From Liolophura sinensis (lineage: Eukaryota; Mollusca; Polyplacophora; Chitonida; Chitonidae): a stretch of 60,000 bases of DNA. Below, in pieces: positions 36,607 through 48,578 of this stretch; the first letter of the stretch is position 1, and each line of letters opens with the position of its first letter. The notes under the pieces were generated by a model. That model did no database searches, was not told where the DNA came from, and saw nothing but the letters and a program-made list of their open reading frames with translations. The stretch covers positions 32,583,979 through 32,643,978 of the forward strand of contig NC_088302.1 of the NCBI RefSeq assembly GCF_032854445.1. Direction: 5' to 3'. The position numbers and the translations under genes are program-made.

Positions 36607-37830
36607 CTCACGGAAACTAAATAAAACACATTACATATAATTTTTAATCTGCAGCAAATTATGACCATCCTGTTTAACTTTCGACGTCAGAGAAATTTCA
36701 TGAAATCAAAGCGCTACAAAGCTGACTATCACGATTATCATAGCCACTGCAGTGCTACAGTAGAAAACGGTGTGCTCTGTTTAAAGGCAATCAGGCAATT
36801 ATTTTCATAACTACGCCCATTTAGGACATGCGTAACAGTGTTTTCCATGTCTTCAGATTTTGTCCAAGCACCTCCTCCCAAGCTACGGCGCCAATTTTAA
36901 TGTTACTTACCATACAGCTTGCTTATCATCTGAACTTATGCATGTTCAAGTTTAGTGGCAATCGGGTAGTTATTTTCATAATCACATCGGTATGGAGAAA
37001 AATGGATTTTCATGTACCCTATAGTCTCTTTTGATTACTCCTTTCTCACCGTGTTCCTGATGCACAAATAAGACCTCTTTCCTTCAGGAACATCAGGAGT
37101 TCATGAAAGATCATCTCCTCAAATTTCTCCCGATTCATATACTCTATAAATAACTTATTGTGAAACTATTTTCAAACGGACATGTTTTAGTAAATGTACT
37201 AACAAAAGAGTTGGCTACCATTTTGGATAGTTATTAAGTATTTGTCATTTTGCGGGATGTCACAGTCACTGTGGGCTGTATCTTAAACCTCATTCACTTG
37301 ATAACTATGTTCAGACCTACACAGAAATTGGCGTGTGTACGAAAGAAATTCAAAAAGCTGTTATACATATCTTAGATATCAAAAACAAGCTTAAGCGAAA
37401 GACACAAGAAATAAAGCCAGCGTCACACAGCTTCAAAGAAAAACAACACAACAAAGTTTTATAACCACAAAGTTTTAAAAGTATACCTTTTTTTTGTAAT
37501 GTTGCACAACCGAGATATCACAGCAAAATAATACATACTGAGAAAATCGAGAGCGCCACTATGTTATCAATTTTAACCAATCAAGCACGAGTGTTTTCTA
37601 TCAATCCAGAACGCCCCTGACGCCATGCGAACACTGTTTCGCCTTTGACCCGTATAGGCGCATAGGGCTATATACGAGTGATATCTCTAACATAGCATAT
37701 CCCACGAATTCGTAAGAATTCCAGCTCAAGGCTCGATTTACAGAGTCACCAGGCACGTCAGAGCAACTGTGACCTTTTCCGCTTATTTCCATGCACTCCT
37801 CTTCCGAAATAACTATGTTTAATCATTTGT
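36607..37830. other. Unique non-coding stretch
   Basis: No gene, RNA or repeat recognised. Confidence 0.4.
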
Positions 37831-37831
37831 T

Positions 37832-38001
37832 GAATTAATCTGTTAAATTTAACACACATATTCTGTTAATTCAACATAACCATTCTACCAGACTAACGGG
37901 ATATTATGTTGAATGTGACACAATATTGTGTTAAAATAACAGAATACATTCTAGCCCCACTAAGATAACAGACTTTCTGTTAAATTCAACAGATTAATTT
38001 T
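37832..38001. mobile_element. MITE-like foldback element
   Basis: GAATTAATCTGTTAAATTTA (37832-37851) is mirrored by the complement of AAATTCAACAGATTAATTTT (37982-38001), giving ~22-bp imperfect inverted repeats around an AT-rich core. The core includes CTAGCCCCAC and the complement of GCTAGAATGTATTCTG, shared with the element at 18 kb. Confidence 0.6.
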
Positions 38002-38005
38002 TGAG

Positions 38006-38303
38006 TGTATCCGAAATTCTACGTATGTCAGATACACTCAAAAAAAAGAGAAGAAAAACAAAAGGAAGTTCATATAAACGAAAAACACAAAATTGGTTTA
38101 CATTTACAAGTCTTCATAAATATTCATTTCTAAATCATTTTCTAGATCAGTTGTATCCAACATACGTCGAATGTCGGATACACTCACAAAAAAAGAGAAA
38201 AAAACAAGAGGAAAGAAGAAAAACAAAACGAAGTTCATATAATCGAAAATCACTAACTGGTTTCCAATTACAAATCTTCATAAATATTCGTTTCTAAATC
38301 AGT
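38006..38303. repeat. ~146-bp tandem duplication
   Basis: TGTATCC starts at 38006 and 38152. Each copy continues through GATACACTCA, an A/G-rich run, AAGTTCATATAA and CTTCATAAATATTC. The frame at 38001-38297 arises from the duplication. Confidence 0.88.
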
Positions 38304-39430
38304 TACTTCTTATTATTACAAAGACTGTCTTCTTCGTCATTCATTGATATGGAATGAAATGTAGAATGTTTATCTACGCGCATATGTAAGTAAACCTAAA
38401 CTTAATTTGTCCATATAACTTAGATGGTGTAATTAGAGTATCATTACTATTTAAACTGCATATCTGAAATATATAAAATCAGTCACATGATGCTGTCCAG
38501 ATCATTTGGTATGTCGCATTCAAAATTCCGCCTGCCACAGATCTGTAACGTGATCTGTATGGCCTGTCATATTGTCGTAATTATGAGAATAAATAAAACG
38601 GATCATGGCTAATCATTAACAAATCAATCAAGACGTGGCTAATATCATTAAGTGGAGTGGGGAGGGGTGAGGTGGGGTAGCAGGGGGCACTATGGGGCAA
38701 GGCTTCGTTTAAGACGTTTTTGTTCACTCTTAGTAGACCGATTATAATAATTGTTGGAGACCGGTGATTTAAAACGCCATGAAATAACGGTGTCGAAGCC
38801 TACACTCGACGTGGAGTCGGTTACATCTCCGTCTTGACGCTGGGCTTTATACCAAACCCCTTGACAAAGATCCTGGATGACGGATGACTCCGTTCGTATT
38901 CCGTTTCTCTCGCTTTCTATCGGATCACAATAGAGCGGAAAACAAGCAAATTGACCTCGGCAGACTTCATCTGTTTAGATAGAGCACGTGCTACGGCCCG
39001 GCACGAAATCAACACGCCATCAACGGCGACTGGTCACATGATTATACGCGCACGTGCTCCCGTGTTGGTGATAACCAATTACAAGTCCGCATTCGATATT
39101 TATGGATTTTGATAGCAGAAAGGTCTGCGAAATGCAAGCACACATTTTCCCGCCACTACAGATGTAAGTCTTAATCACTGTATGGCTTTAACGGCGTCTT
39201 CACGTCCCGGGAAAACGTCTTCAAAAGGCAGATCGTTGACTCATGGAACTAATGCCGGAATCGATTTGCCATCGGTATCACTTCAACTGCTCTTAGTTTG
39301 GCTCGGTGAAAAGCAAAGTTTGGCTCAGTGAAAAGCAAAGTGTACTATTTCATCACATATGAAACATTGGCATCTTCAGTTTGTGTCAAACATCGATTTT
39401 CCAACATGTTCGTTTTTTTTATACACATTT
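38304..39430. other. Unique stretch with a CpG-rich island
   Basis: 38770-39150 is CpG-rich and repeat-free, with two E-box/CACGTG-type sites (AGCACGTGCTA near 38986 and GCACGTGCTC near 39049). 38659-38687 carries four G-runs with short loops (G4 potential). No coding frame recognised; regulatory function is only a possibility. Confidence 0.35.
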
Positions 39431-39610
39431 TTTCATATTTATTTATTTATTTGAGTGTTTCTTGGTGCCATACACATGAATTTTTCACTCATACGACGGC
39501 GGCCATCTTTATGGGTGGACGAAATTGAATTTCCCGGCATAAACCACCGACCTTTGGCAAGTCCTTGAAGAGTTTACCACGTGCATAAGACGCACATATG
39601 AGGCGGTGAT
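39431..39610 (-). mobile_element. SINE-like family G copy
   Basis: Minus-strand reading: CACGTGGTAAACTCTTCAAG, GACTTGCCAAAGGTCGGTGG, TTTATGCCGGG, CACCCATAAAGATGGCCGCC, GTCGTATGAGTGAAAAATTC and an AAATAAATAAATA tail. Confidence 0.75.
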
Positions 39611-39949
39611 GGAAGACAAGTGGATTCCAATCGACGTTACATACGCAAACGGCGACAATCAGTGAAATCCAAGCCTGGGTATGAACCTGCATAGTGTCTC
39701 CTAGCAATTGCACCTTTTCCACTTCACCACAGCCCATTAGTTTCCATATAAATTGGGTACTGACACATTTATTCAGTTCACTCATATGAAAGAATTACCT
39801 CATCGACACTTTTGAAGGATTGAGTACAAAATAGGTTCGAGCGTTGGCAATATATAAAGATGGTCCGTTCATAGCCAACTGGAACAGATTTTGTACAGTC
39901 AGTCCTTCTAAAGTGATAAAGTTTTGAAATTTCACTCTTAAACTACAAT

Positions 39950-40562
39950 GTTACATTTAACACTGTAAAGATCACGAGGAGTAACTGCACTAATAAGAGT
40001 TGCATGTGTCTCACCAGTTTTTATTAAGTGTTAATGGTTTAACACTCGTCAAAGTGTTCACATTCCAGCTCCATTAAAAGTTTGTTAATCAACATCTTAA
40101 GCCAACACTTGAAACAATGTTAAAAACAAGTTTACACTTTTAATGGAACCGACCCGGATAGCACAGTTGGTAGAGCGTCCGCTTCGGGACCGGGAGATCC
40201 AGGATCAATCCTTCATCGAGTCACACCTAAGAATTTAACAGAGGAAATTGTAACTTCCTCGCTTGCCTTCGGTAAGTCGTCTCTGTGAAGCAGCACTAAA
40301 TAAAAGAGCGGTGGAAATCCGTCCTGCAACAAGGAGGCACATTACATGTACATGCACCCTAATGATTCCTTCGTCGTCATATGACTGAAAAATTGTTGAG
40401 TACGACGTTAAACCCCAAGCACTCACTCACTCACTTTTAATGGAGTTGGAATATGTACACCTCTGAAGAGTGTTGAAATATAAACACTTAATAAAAACTG
40501 TTCATATACATGTAACCCTTATGGATTGTAATTGTGCAACTTCTTGCCCCTAAAAAAGTTAC
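39950..40562. mobile_element. Large palindromic (foldback/MITE-like) element split by a SINE
   Basis: The left arm 40016-40080 (AGTTTTTATTAAGTG ... CTCCATTAAAAG) is the approximate reverse complement of 40434-40499 (CTTTTAATGGAGTTGG ... TAATAAAAACT). Weaker pairing continues outward to about 39965 and 40562. The centre is interrupted by SINE family C at 40148-40431. Confidence 0.8.
40148..40431 (+). mobile_element. SINE family C inserted in the palindrome, with 13-bp target-site duplication
   Basis: The head has GATAGCACAGTTGGTAGAGC (box A) and GAGATCCAGGATCAATCC (box B-like), similar to a tRNA. The 3' end is TTGTTGAGTACGACGTTAAA then CCCCAAGCACTCACTCACTC. CACTTTTAATGGA flanks it exactly at 40135-40147 and 40432-40444. 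Confidence 0.92.
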
Positions 40563-40750
40563 ACCGGCCCCGATAGCACAGTTGGTAGAACGTCCGCTTC
40601 GGGAGCGGTAGATCAAGGGTCAATCCTGGCTCGGGTTACACCTAAGACCTTAAAAGAGGAAGTTGTAATCTCTTCGCTGGGCGTTCAGCATGAAAGGGAT
40701 AGTGCAATGACTGGTTGTAAAGTACGACGTTAAACCCCAAGCACTCACTC
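40563..40750 (+). mobile_element. SINE family C, internally shortened copy
   Basis: Same head (CGATAGCACAGTTGGTAGAA) and 3' end (GTACGACGTTAAACCCCAAG then CACTCACTC), but the middle is ~95 bp shorter than in the preceding copy. Near-duplicate flanks AAAAAGTTAC (40553-40562) and AAAACGTTAC (40751-40760). Confidence 0.88.
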
Positions 40751-40760
40751 AAAACGTTAC

Positions 40761-41774
40761 AAGACAAAAAACAAAAGCAGATTCGAAATCACTCGCCCTA
40801 AATGCATCGGAATACATCACAGTTATATCAAAATTTAGAAATTTTTATGACGTCATATATTCAACCAATGGCGAACTTTCAAGTTTTTAACAAAGTTTAA
40901 TGGCTCTTTCAGCCTTTATGTCACGAGTGTTGCTATATATATGCATATAAACTTTCTGAAGGATCTCTTCACTGGTTCTGGGAAGAACAATTGCTCGAAA
41001 ACAATTAAACCCGCTAAACTATTAAATTGGCCTAGAATAGCAATGTTCAAAAGCCTTAAAGATAACACCAGCGATAATTTTGTGGCCAAATTTCAAACAG
41101 TTGCGATTCTCAGTTTAGACAAGAAACACTGTTAAGTTTTAAATTCCAACGAAGAACACCATAGTCTTCCAGTTGTAATAAGAAGTATATAACATCACCC
41201 ATCGTGTGCCTTTGTTTGAGCGTTATTTGTTTTCTTTGCCTGTCGCCAATTATCCTTAGAATTTTTCCGAAATCACCAAATTGTGGCGATTGTAGCGTTT
41301 TCGCCATCACAGTTAAGATACGACGTTTTTAGTTGGTTATGTTAAAGTTGCTTCTTATATCGACCAAGTAACCACACAAAGAGGTTTAAAAATTCAACCA
41401 GTTATGAAATCTTAAGTTATTTAACACAGTCAATGCTATTCACTAAAATCGACAAGCTCAAGAGAGATGAATTTTCTTCGGATTTCTCCTTAAGATGTAA
41501 CCCATCATTGCGATAAAAAGACATATAACCAAATACCAATACAACTTGGCTTTTTAAAAAAAAATAACTTCTTCGACGTTTTGTTGATCGAAAATTGCGT
41601 TCTTCGTGCCTTATGATTATGACACCATATAACCAGCACAAAGCCTCCAACCGAGTAGCTGTCGCAGTGATCCTCACAAGTGCTCTCTCGATTGAGATCC
41701 CAGAGTTTAAACCCATGTGGTCAGAAGTTCGAATCCAATGTCTCTTGATCATGTTTTTACCTCTCGAAGTAAGG
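40761..41774. other. Unique non-coding stretch
   Basis: No gene recognised. The 132-codon minus frame at 41815-41417 does not resemble a known protein. Confidence 0.35.
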
Positions 41775-42320
41775 AAGACACTGGCTACAGGTAGTGTCTC
41801 CTCAGCTCTACCCATATATTTATATTTTTTATTTTAATTGGCGTCATAAACAATTAAAAGTTAAGTGCGCCACACTTATGCATCATTTAGCGCCATAAAA
41901 CAGTTTGTAGCTTCATTGAGGACAGGTAGTTTCCGCCCAGGGCTACCCAGATATTTTACCCGCTATATATGATTAGCGTCACAAAAATAATTTGTAACTT
42001 AAATTGGGGACAGCTAGTTTATTCCAGGCACCACCCGGATATTTTACCCTGTTTGTGTATGATTAGCCTCATAAAGTAGTTTGGAACTTTCATTGAGGAC
42101 AAATCGTTTCTTCCCTGCGCTACGCAGATATTTTACCCCTATATATGATTAGTGTCATAAAATAATTTGTAACTTACATTGAGGACAAGGTAGTTTCCTC
42201 CCAACGCTACCCAGACATTCTCCCCGTATATATGGTTAGTTTCATAGAACAGTTTGCAACTGTCATTGACGAAAAGTAGTTTCCTCCCAACGCTACCCAG
42301 ATATGTTACACCAATAATAT
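41775..42320. repeat. ~87-bp minisatellite, ~6 units
   Basis: The unit is TAGTGTCATAAAATAATTTG, TAACTTACATTGAGGACA, GGTAGTTTCCTCCCA, CGCTACCCAGATATTTTACC. The TAGYRTCAT start recurs at 41889, 41974, 42065, 42150 and 42236, with a degenerate first unit before that. Confidence 0.93.
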
Positions 42321-43715
42321 CTTTTTATTTTAGGAACACGGGAAAAAGAATAAGCTGAACATATCTGACAGCATGTGATTTTCGCATGCTAACACGACAT
42401 GCGTGTGATGTCCTTTACCCATGGCTAATTTCTTATCAGGCAGATTTTTGTATATTTGGTGTCAATACTTGAGGCGACGATTTAACAAGGATAATATTTG
42501 CTACAAAGTGGACCTGACCCTGACGGAAATTACATGCACAGAGAACGCCTTCGTCTGTCGTAGCCGACCTCACCCAGTCGTTTCGGGGTCACTGTCTTTG
42601 TACATGGCCAAACGCCGTTCGAGCAAACTTCACAGACGTATCTCCATTGTTCCCGTCAGGATAATTGCTGTAGATGTTTCAAACGATATTTTACAGCGAT
42701 GTAGCGACTTTCCGGGCCAGTTTCCGGCATCAGTTATCGCTATGTCATCTCTGCAGTCAATCGCGATTAGGTGGCAGCGTAAGTGCGAGCATGGCTTGTT
42801 TGACATATTTGTTAATGGCTGTCCTCTAAGGGACTGTTTGCGTTCGCATTTTATTGACACCCACTGGACAGGAACGGTGTCTAATGACAACAAGCCGACG
42901 TGCCACGTGCGCCCCTCATTTCAGGAGATCGCTAATTTTTGTCTATCGGACATTTTCCCTACAGGATGACTTCCTCGATTAAAAGCTTGCACCGGAAGTA
43001 CGTTCTGTGGCCTTCCGATAAACAATCGTGCTCAGAGAGAAAGCGCCCCGTAACACAATTCGCCTTACACCATAAACATACGTCACACTCCACTTGTTTA
43101 ACTGATTGCCTGCCCCCAAGACTATTCAGATATTTATCGGCTAGATTATTTCCGAACTTAAACGGATAAATGTAACTCTCAAGGACGTTTAACCGTCTAA
43201 TAGAAAGACTATGTCCTCATGTCGTTTTAGGATATGCTCACACGTTGGTATTATCCCAACGTATTGAAGTATACCAACTGTATTATCTGCGTGTGAAATA
43301 AAAATAACCCAAAGTCAGCCTCCAGTGGAGTGCTCTGCAAATCAAGTTTTCTCCTTTGTAAAGTTTTAACTGACAAAGAGAAGTAACTCTCCTTCATGAT
43401 ACCTGATCAAGATTTTTCTAAATGGTTTAAGATTAGGAAGATAATACATTCAAACGGTTAAACATTACTATGATTAATTAAATCATGTAATCAGAATCAT
43501 TAAATCATTATAAGAACTGATCTAAATCTATTTCTTTGCACTATGAGTGAAGTTAATTGAAGTTAGAACTTCATATATAAACATATACAGATTTTCAGCT
43601 TAAATTTTCAAAACTACTGCATTAAAGAGAGAATATTAAACGAAATCCTTTAAGTAGCAGCTGTTTTATTTTGGATGATAGTAAGTGCTTTCAACGGATA
43701 TCCACAACTTACATG
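42321..43715. other. Unique stretch; 42.4-43.2 kb CpG-rich
   Basis: A 182-codon plus-strand frame (42421-42969) is the longest in the window outside repeats, but it matches no family I know and lacks obvious exon signals, so it is not called a gene. 43200-43700 is AT-rich with nothing recognised. Confidence 0.35.
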
Positions 43716-43920
43716 GCATCCATGGCCAAGGGAATTAGTACATTAGCGCGGCGTAATGGCCCTGGAGCCTCTCACCAATGCGGTCGCTCTGAATTTAAGT
43801 TCAGCTCACGGCTTCCTTTCCGGCCGTCGTGGGTGGGTCTGGCAGCAATCTGCGGATGGTCGTATAAGTGAAATATTCTTGAGTACGGCGTAAAACACTA
43901 ATCCAATAAATAGATAAATT
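43716..43920 (+). mobile_element. SINE family A, diverged copy with internal deletion
   Basis: Diverged head (CATCCATGGCCAAGG), GGAGCCTCTCACCAATGCGG, CTGCGGATGGTCGTATAAG (the GGGTTTCCCC...CCGCC segment is deleted), TTCTTGAGTACGGCGTAAAA and an AATAAATAGATAAAT tail. Confidence 0.88.
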
Positions 43921-44189
43921 TATGTACAGGAAAAGTTTGCTTTGTACTGATCGAGTTTATTCTCATTTATAGTCTTATGCACAGCGTTAAACGCTAATAA
44001 AACAATTACTTAAATAAAACAACCATTACAATCATCTAACGTCATAATTGGTATCAGTATTAGAGCAATAAACTGATAGTTTGAAACGTTATGATGTTTG
44101 TAGTTGGTAGATCAAGATGGCGTTACCTTTAAAACTGATATCTACAATGCGTTATATATTGGTGGATTGTACATAAAGACTGAATGAAT

Positions 44190-44470
44190 GAATGGATGCA
44201 TGGGGTTTAATGTCGTTTCATTTATATGGCGACGAGGAGTCAATATGTGTGTGTACATGTACTGTACTGTACTGTGTCCTGCGGCAGGGCGAGTCCATGC
44301 CGCCAAAGTGCTGCCGCCACTAAAATATCATGTCGAAAACACCAGAAATGACACCTCACCCAATCACATTATACTAACATCGGGCCAATTAGTCCTCCAT
44401 TTCCTTGCTCTAACCTCTCTGTGCTGAGTGCCAATCAAGGCAGCAACAACGAGGCAGGCAGCATGTTATG
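44190..44470 (-). mobile_element. SINE family B, partial copy
   Basis: Plus-strand view: CATGGGGTTTAATGTCGTTT, GCGACGAGGAGTCAATATG, GCGGCAGGGCGAGTCCATGC, TGACACCTCACCCAATCACA and GTGCTGAGTGCCAATCAAGG. The tRNA-like head is missing. Confidence 0.72.
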
Positions 44471-44539
44471 TTTGCTAACCATTAGTTCAAGGCACTATTA
44501 TATAGGTTTATCGTTTAGTTAAGATAGGCCTCTGCGTAT

Positions 44540-44640
44540 AACTGAGATAATCTTGAGTACGGCGTAAAAAAGTAAAGCAATCAATCAAATAAATAAATAA
44601 ATACTAGTAAATAAATAAATAAATAAATAAGTAAATCAAC
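44540..44640 (+). mobile_element. SINE family A 3' end with (AAAT)n
   Basis: TAACTGAGATAATCTTGAGT, ACGGCGTAAAA, AATCAATCAAATAAATAAAT and a second AAAT run. Confidence 0.75.
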
Positions 44641-46861
44641 CTTCAAGAAACATATGTAGCTATACTACATGCAGGTGTTCAATAGCTTTTATTAAAATAT
44701 AAATTCCACTGGCGAGGCAAAATGCTGTTTCTTTGTTGATTAAGCATGACGTATAATCTACCTACATGTATAGGCCTACTTGACCGTACTATTTTGGTTG
44801 TCAGTAATAAGTTATATATTCCTGATCATAATTAACAGACAAACGGTATAAAATAATATGATATTATGATGCATTCCCCAGATTCGAGTTCGGAGATAGA
44901 CGTGAAGTCAATTAACCTTCAGACGGTTACTGGACACCCAGTCGTGTTTCTATTGTAGCTCCATTACATAATCCTTTCACTGGCCTATAAGGCCTGTTAA
45001 CTCCTCCTATAAATCCTCACTTGCCTTAATGTGTGCTCAGAACACAAAGCCGCAGTTGGATTGGCGGCCGTCGTGTTGGGGGAAATGGTAATAATATGTT
45101 GGCTGTCTTGATAGCTGATATAGCCGGGAAAGCCTATTGGCGGGCGCCGTTTTGCGATCTGTAATTACAGAGTGAGTGAGAGCCGAGCTAGTGCCGACCG
45201 GCTATGTACCCAGCGCACCTGCAGATTCGGTGGGCGAAGGGCTCCCTCAGGCGCACAGCGGACCTTTCCGATCGATTTGTCGGCAAAGTGCCCGGATGTT
45301 GGGTGATATCGTCGAAGCTAATTTCCCGGGTCATTTTCACGCCTTGTGACGGCGATTTTAATTAAGGCGGTAATCTTTACCATGGATAAAAGCTCCGTTT
45401 TGCAGAGAAAATCGTGCTAATTTACGCTCCGAGTCTCTGTCATGCATACCCGACGCGGCTGTACGGGAGTGAAACGATGAACGTCGCTTACCTCGTAAAC
45501 CAGCAGCGAATGTTGCGTCCAGAAGACAAATTTATCCTTATTAAGTCCCCAATTACGCATCGTGGAAACCACAGGCTGGTCGCATTTATGTAAATTTATT
45601 CAAAAGTCTTTCTAAATCTTTGTCTGTCCAGGCGCGCATTTTCGAATCACCCCCTGGCGTGGGTTAGCGGCCGTTTTGTTCTTCGGCTTGACCCGAAATA
45701 AATCTACTTCCGTTTGAAGGATATTGCGTTTCCGTCGAAAGTCCGAAGATGTCACGGGACCTTTGTTGCCCGTCATATATCACTGTCACCTGTATCAGGA
45801 GAGAAACGTTTTTAAATTCTCCTACATAATCTGACTGAAGACAACTGAGACAAACGGATCGGAAGTCGTGTTGAATACGAGGCTGTTCCGGCAATATGAC
45901 CACACATGCGCGGGTACAGCGTCAGGATCCATCTGTATGGCTACATAAACGGTGAATGTAGTTTAAATGTCAAGCTAGACGTATATCTAATAGTCTTAAT
46001 CAGTTGTTAGACTTCATCAGTTGTTCGTTTAGATGAAAAAACTTCTTCGTTCGTACTTATTTACGAGTGTAACTCCATTGAAGAAAAGTGTTGTGTTTGT
46101 TGTTGTTGTTATTAATTGGAGATGGTGTCCTTGTGATTAATGGGGCTTTCACGTTTTAAATTCGCATGCGCATCGCAACACCACGCTACATGACTGACAA
46201 ACATAGTGTCTCGGCACCCACTGTCACACTATGACCTTTAATGTCTAATGTCTACGACTTCATCATCCTACACTTCATATACATACCTGGTTGAACCAAA
46301 TGTTGTGGTCAATGCGCTTTGTGTTCTATAGAGGCGTGTATGTTTCAGGGGGTATATGCCCGTATATAGATGTCTTACACTATCATGATTTTCAGTTAAA
46401 TATCGTTCTTTGGAGAAGACCTCATACCCTATGATCTAATGTTTTGGAACACAAGTGCTGCAACTGTATACTGAGCTAAGTCAAACGATTTTACATCAGT
46501 CACAACTCATATGACAGTGCTTAATCTTCACCAAGTGTTAATGAATCTATCATGTGACGGGCCTTAACCTGCATCAAATGTTACTGAATCTATCAGGTTC
46601 AAATATCCCATGCTGGAAATCTGAATCTAGCGTTTAGGACAAAAATACGTAAAAGTCATAAATGCACGCCCACTTTGAACAAAACAGTCGGTTCCGAGTA
46701 GAGCTATGGTGCTGCACACTGACACGTAAAACTGGACTCTCAATTTTCGATATCTACACACACTTCTTGAAAGTCTTCCTATGCCAAAAAAATCGTACAT
46801 GCCCCCCAAATGTGGCGTTGTGTCATTTGAAACTGTTGATTGCCTTCAGGTCGGTTTGAAT
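44641..46861. other. Unique stretch with a CpG-rich core (candidate regulatory)
   Basis: 44880-45700 is the most sustained CpG-rich, repeat-free segment in the window. It contains CTGTAATTACAG (45159-45170), a perfect 12-bp palindrome around a TAATTA homeodomain core, and TTTTAATTAAGG near 45356. No coding frame recognised. 45900-46860 is ordinary AT-rich DNA. Confidence 0.35.
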
Positions 46862-46990
46862 GAATGCAATTTATTTTTGGAAAAATATTTCATTTATACG
46901 AGGGCGGTCAGATTTTTTTAGTTCAGTTCTTGGAGTAAACCATCGGCTTTTAGCTAATAACTGCAAAACTTTCCCACGTGTACAGCACAT
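46862..46990 (-). mobile_element. SINE-like family G copy (diverged)
   Basis: Minus-strand reading: CACGTGGGAAAGTTTTGC, AAAAGCCGATGGTTTACTCC, CTGACCGCCCTCGTATAAAT and GAAATATTTTTCC. Confidence 0.65.
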
Positions 46991-47087
46991 ATTTTCAAAT
47001 GTCGTGCCAGCTACACGCAAATTTGTGTATGTCATATTGGTAAAGGGGTGGTAGAAGTGATCTCCTTTATGGGCTAACTATATAGTT

Positions 47088-47194
<107 letters not shown>

Positions 47195-47460
47195 CTATAA
47201 CAATCTAGAATCCCAATGCTTAGTCTCAGACCCTCTCTAACCCCTTATATGCAAAGTTTTTGCTCCTAACAATTCGATTCAAGTCATTTCGATTACACCC
47301 ATTTCATGCTATGTCTCCTGTAGTTATGTGAGGAAAATGTTTGCCATTGTCATTTTATTGCTTTTTGCCTCATAGGCGCTTCCCTGCCTTGTTACAAGTA
47401 GGCTATTTTCTGGGTTCTGTTTGTTGCATATGGCACCTATAGTTGATCCACTCTTCAGTT

Positions 47461-47620
47461 TGGCATAATAAATAAGCAATAGAAAGTAACTCCAAAGAAA
47501 TTCACTTTGACGATCTCAGTATTTTAATTTTACTCTGAGGATGTGTTAATTAAATTCGAAATATTGAGATCTTCAAAATAAATTTCTTCGGAGGCACTTT
47601 GCTTATGTATTATGCATATG
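47461..47620. mobile_element. Imperfect foldback element (arms ~62-65 bp)
   Basis: The arm at 47461-47525 (GGCATAATAAATAAGC ... CTCCAAAGAAATTCA ... GATCTCAGTATTTT) is the approximate reverse complement of 47559-47620 (AAATATTGAGATCTTC ... AATTTCTTCGGAGG ... GCTTATGTATTATGC). The loop is ~33 bp. It may be a MITE relic. Confidence 0.7.
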
Positions 47621-48578
47621 ACATTTATTATGGTGATTACATCCCCAATACAATGACATGCGTACTGCCATATTTGTCAACGACACACTTTCCAGCCTGG
47701 TTAATATTCATCTACAATAATATACGAAATAAGGACAAACTCTTAAATCTCAATCCCGGTCGATCGAAAGAAGTGTCCTGTTTCTTTTCGGACGGCGGCC
47801 ACCGAATATATAGCCTTACGTTTTTGTTGAGGATTCGTTTATTCAAAGTTAAAGGGAGGGAAATACAATGGTGGTGGCACGCGCAAACCACGTGTGCATT
47901 GCAAACAGTAAATTGGTGCAATGGGTCCGATGTATCGTCTTATTGTTGTTCTAATCGACGCAGATATTTTCACAATGGTTTGTTTTTGCTTATGGTCCAG
48001 ATCTAAGCGACGGCTATCGCCATCGTCTTGCGGTGGTTCCTCAATGATAGCTTGCGCCGTCATTATGCGGACGTCTGCAGGTCACTGAACTGGCCATTGT
48101 CAAGTGAAAGTGGGCAGCCGCTCATTTACAGGTCTAAGCAAGGCCATTATAATACAGCTTCCCGTATCACATTGCTTTTGGAAACACTGTCGAGCAACTG
48201 GCTCCAGCATGAGAGAGCTCTTCAACTGATACATAAGAGCACCGAGGGTTTGCCATAGAGCCGCTCTCCACAATAAACTGTTATTTTGAATTGCAGTTAT
48301 GGTGGTGTTTTTGAGAAGCGAAGATCAATGGCATGGAGATGGAAGGCGAAGGAAATAGGGAAATGAAGGTGGCATGTTACCCCGTCCCCACTTAATTTTA
48401 CAAATGACTTTATTTACCTTGACCTCTGTCCTCTAAGAGAACGTGCACCGATGAAAAAAGTCCGCTCATGTAGCGCTGAGTATCACTTCCTGTCCCATTC
48501 GACGACAAACAGAATGGAAGCAAATCAGTTGAAAACATAGAGTACGAAGAACAAGTAGGAGTTCGAGAGAATTCTGTT
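47621..48578. other. Unique stretch downstream of otp
   Basis: Plus-strand frames at 47599-48006 and 48028-48258 are unrecognised and not called. 47760-48260 is GC-richer. Confidence 0.35.

Noticed and set aside
41417-41837. 132-codon minus and 80-codon plus overlapping frames
   Set aside because: Overlapping opposite-strand frames in ordinary sequence with no recognisable domain.
47599-48258. Plus-strand frames of 135 and 76 codons downstream of otp
   Set aside because: No recognisable domain, no splice or promoter context, and they lie across ordinary unique DNA.
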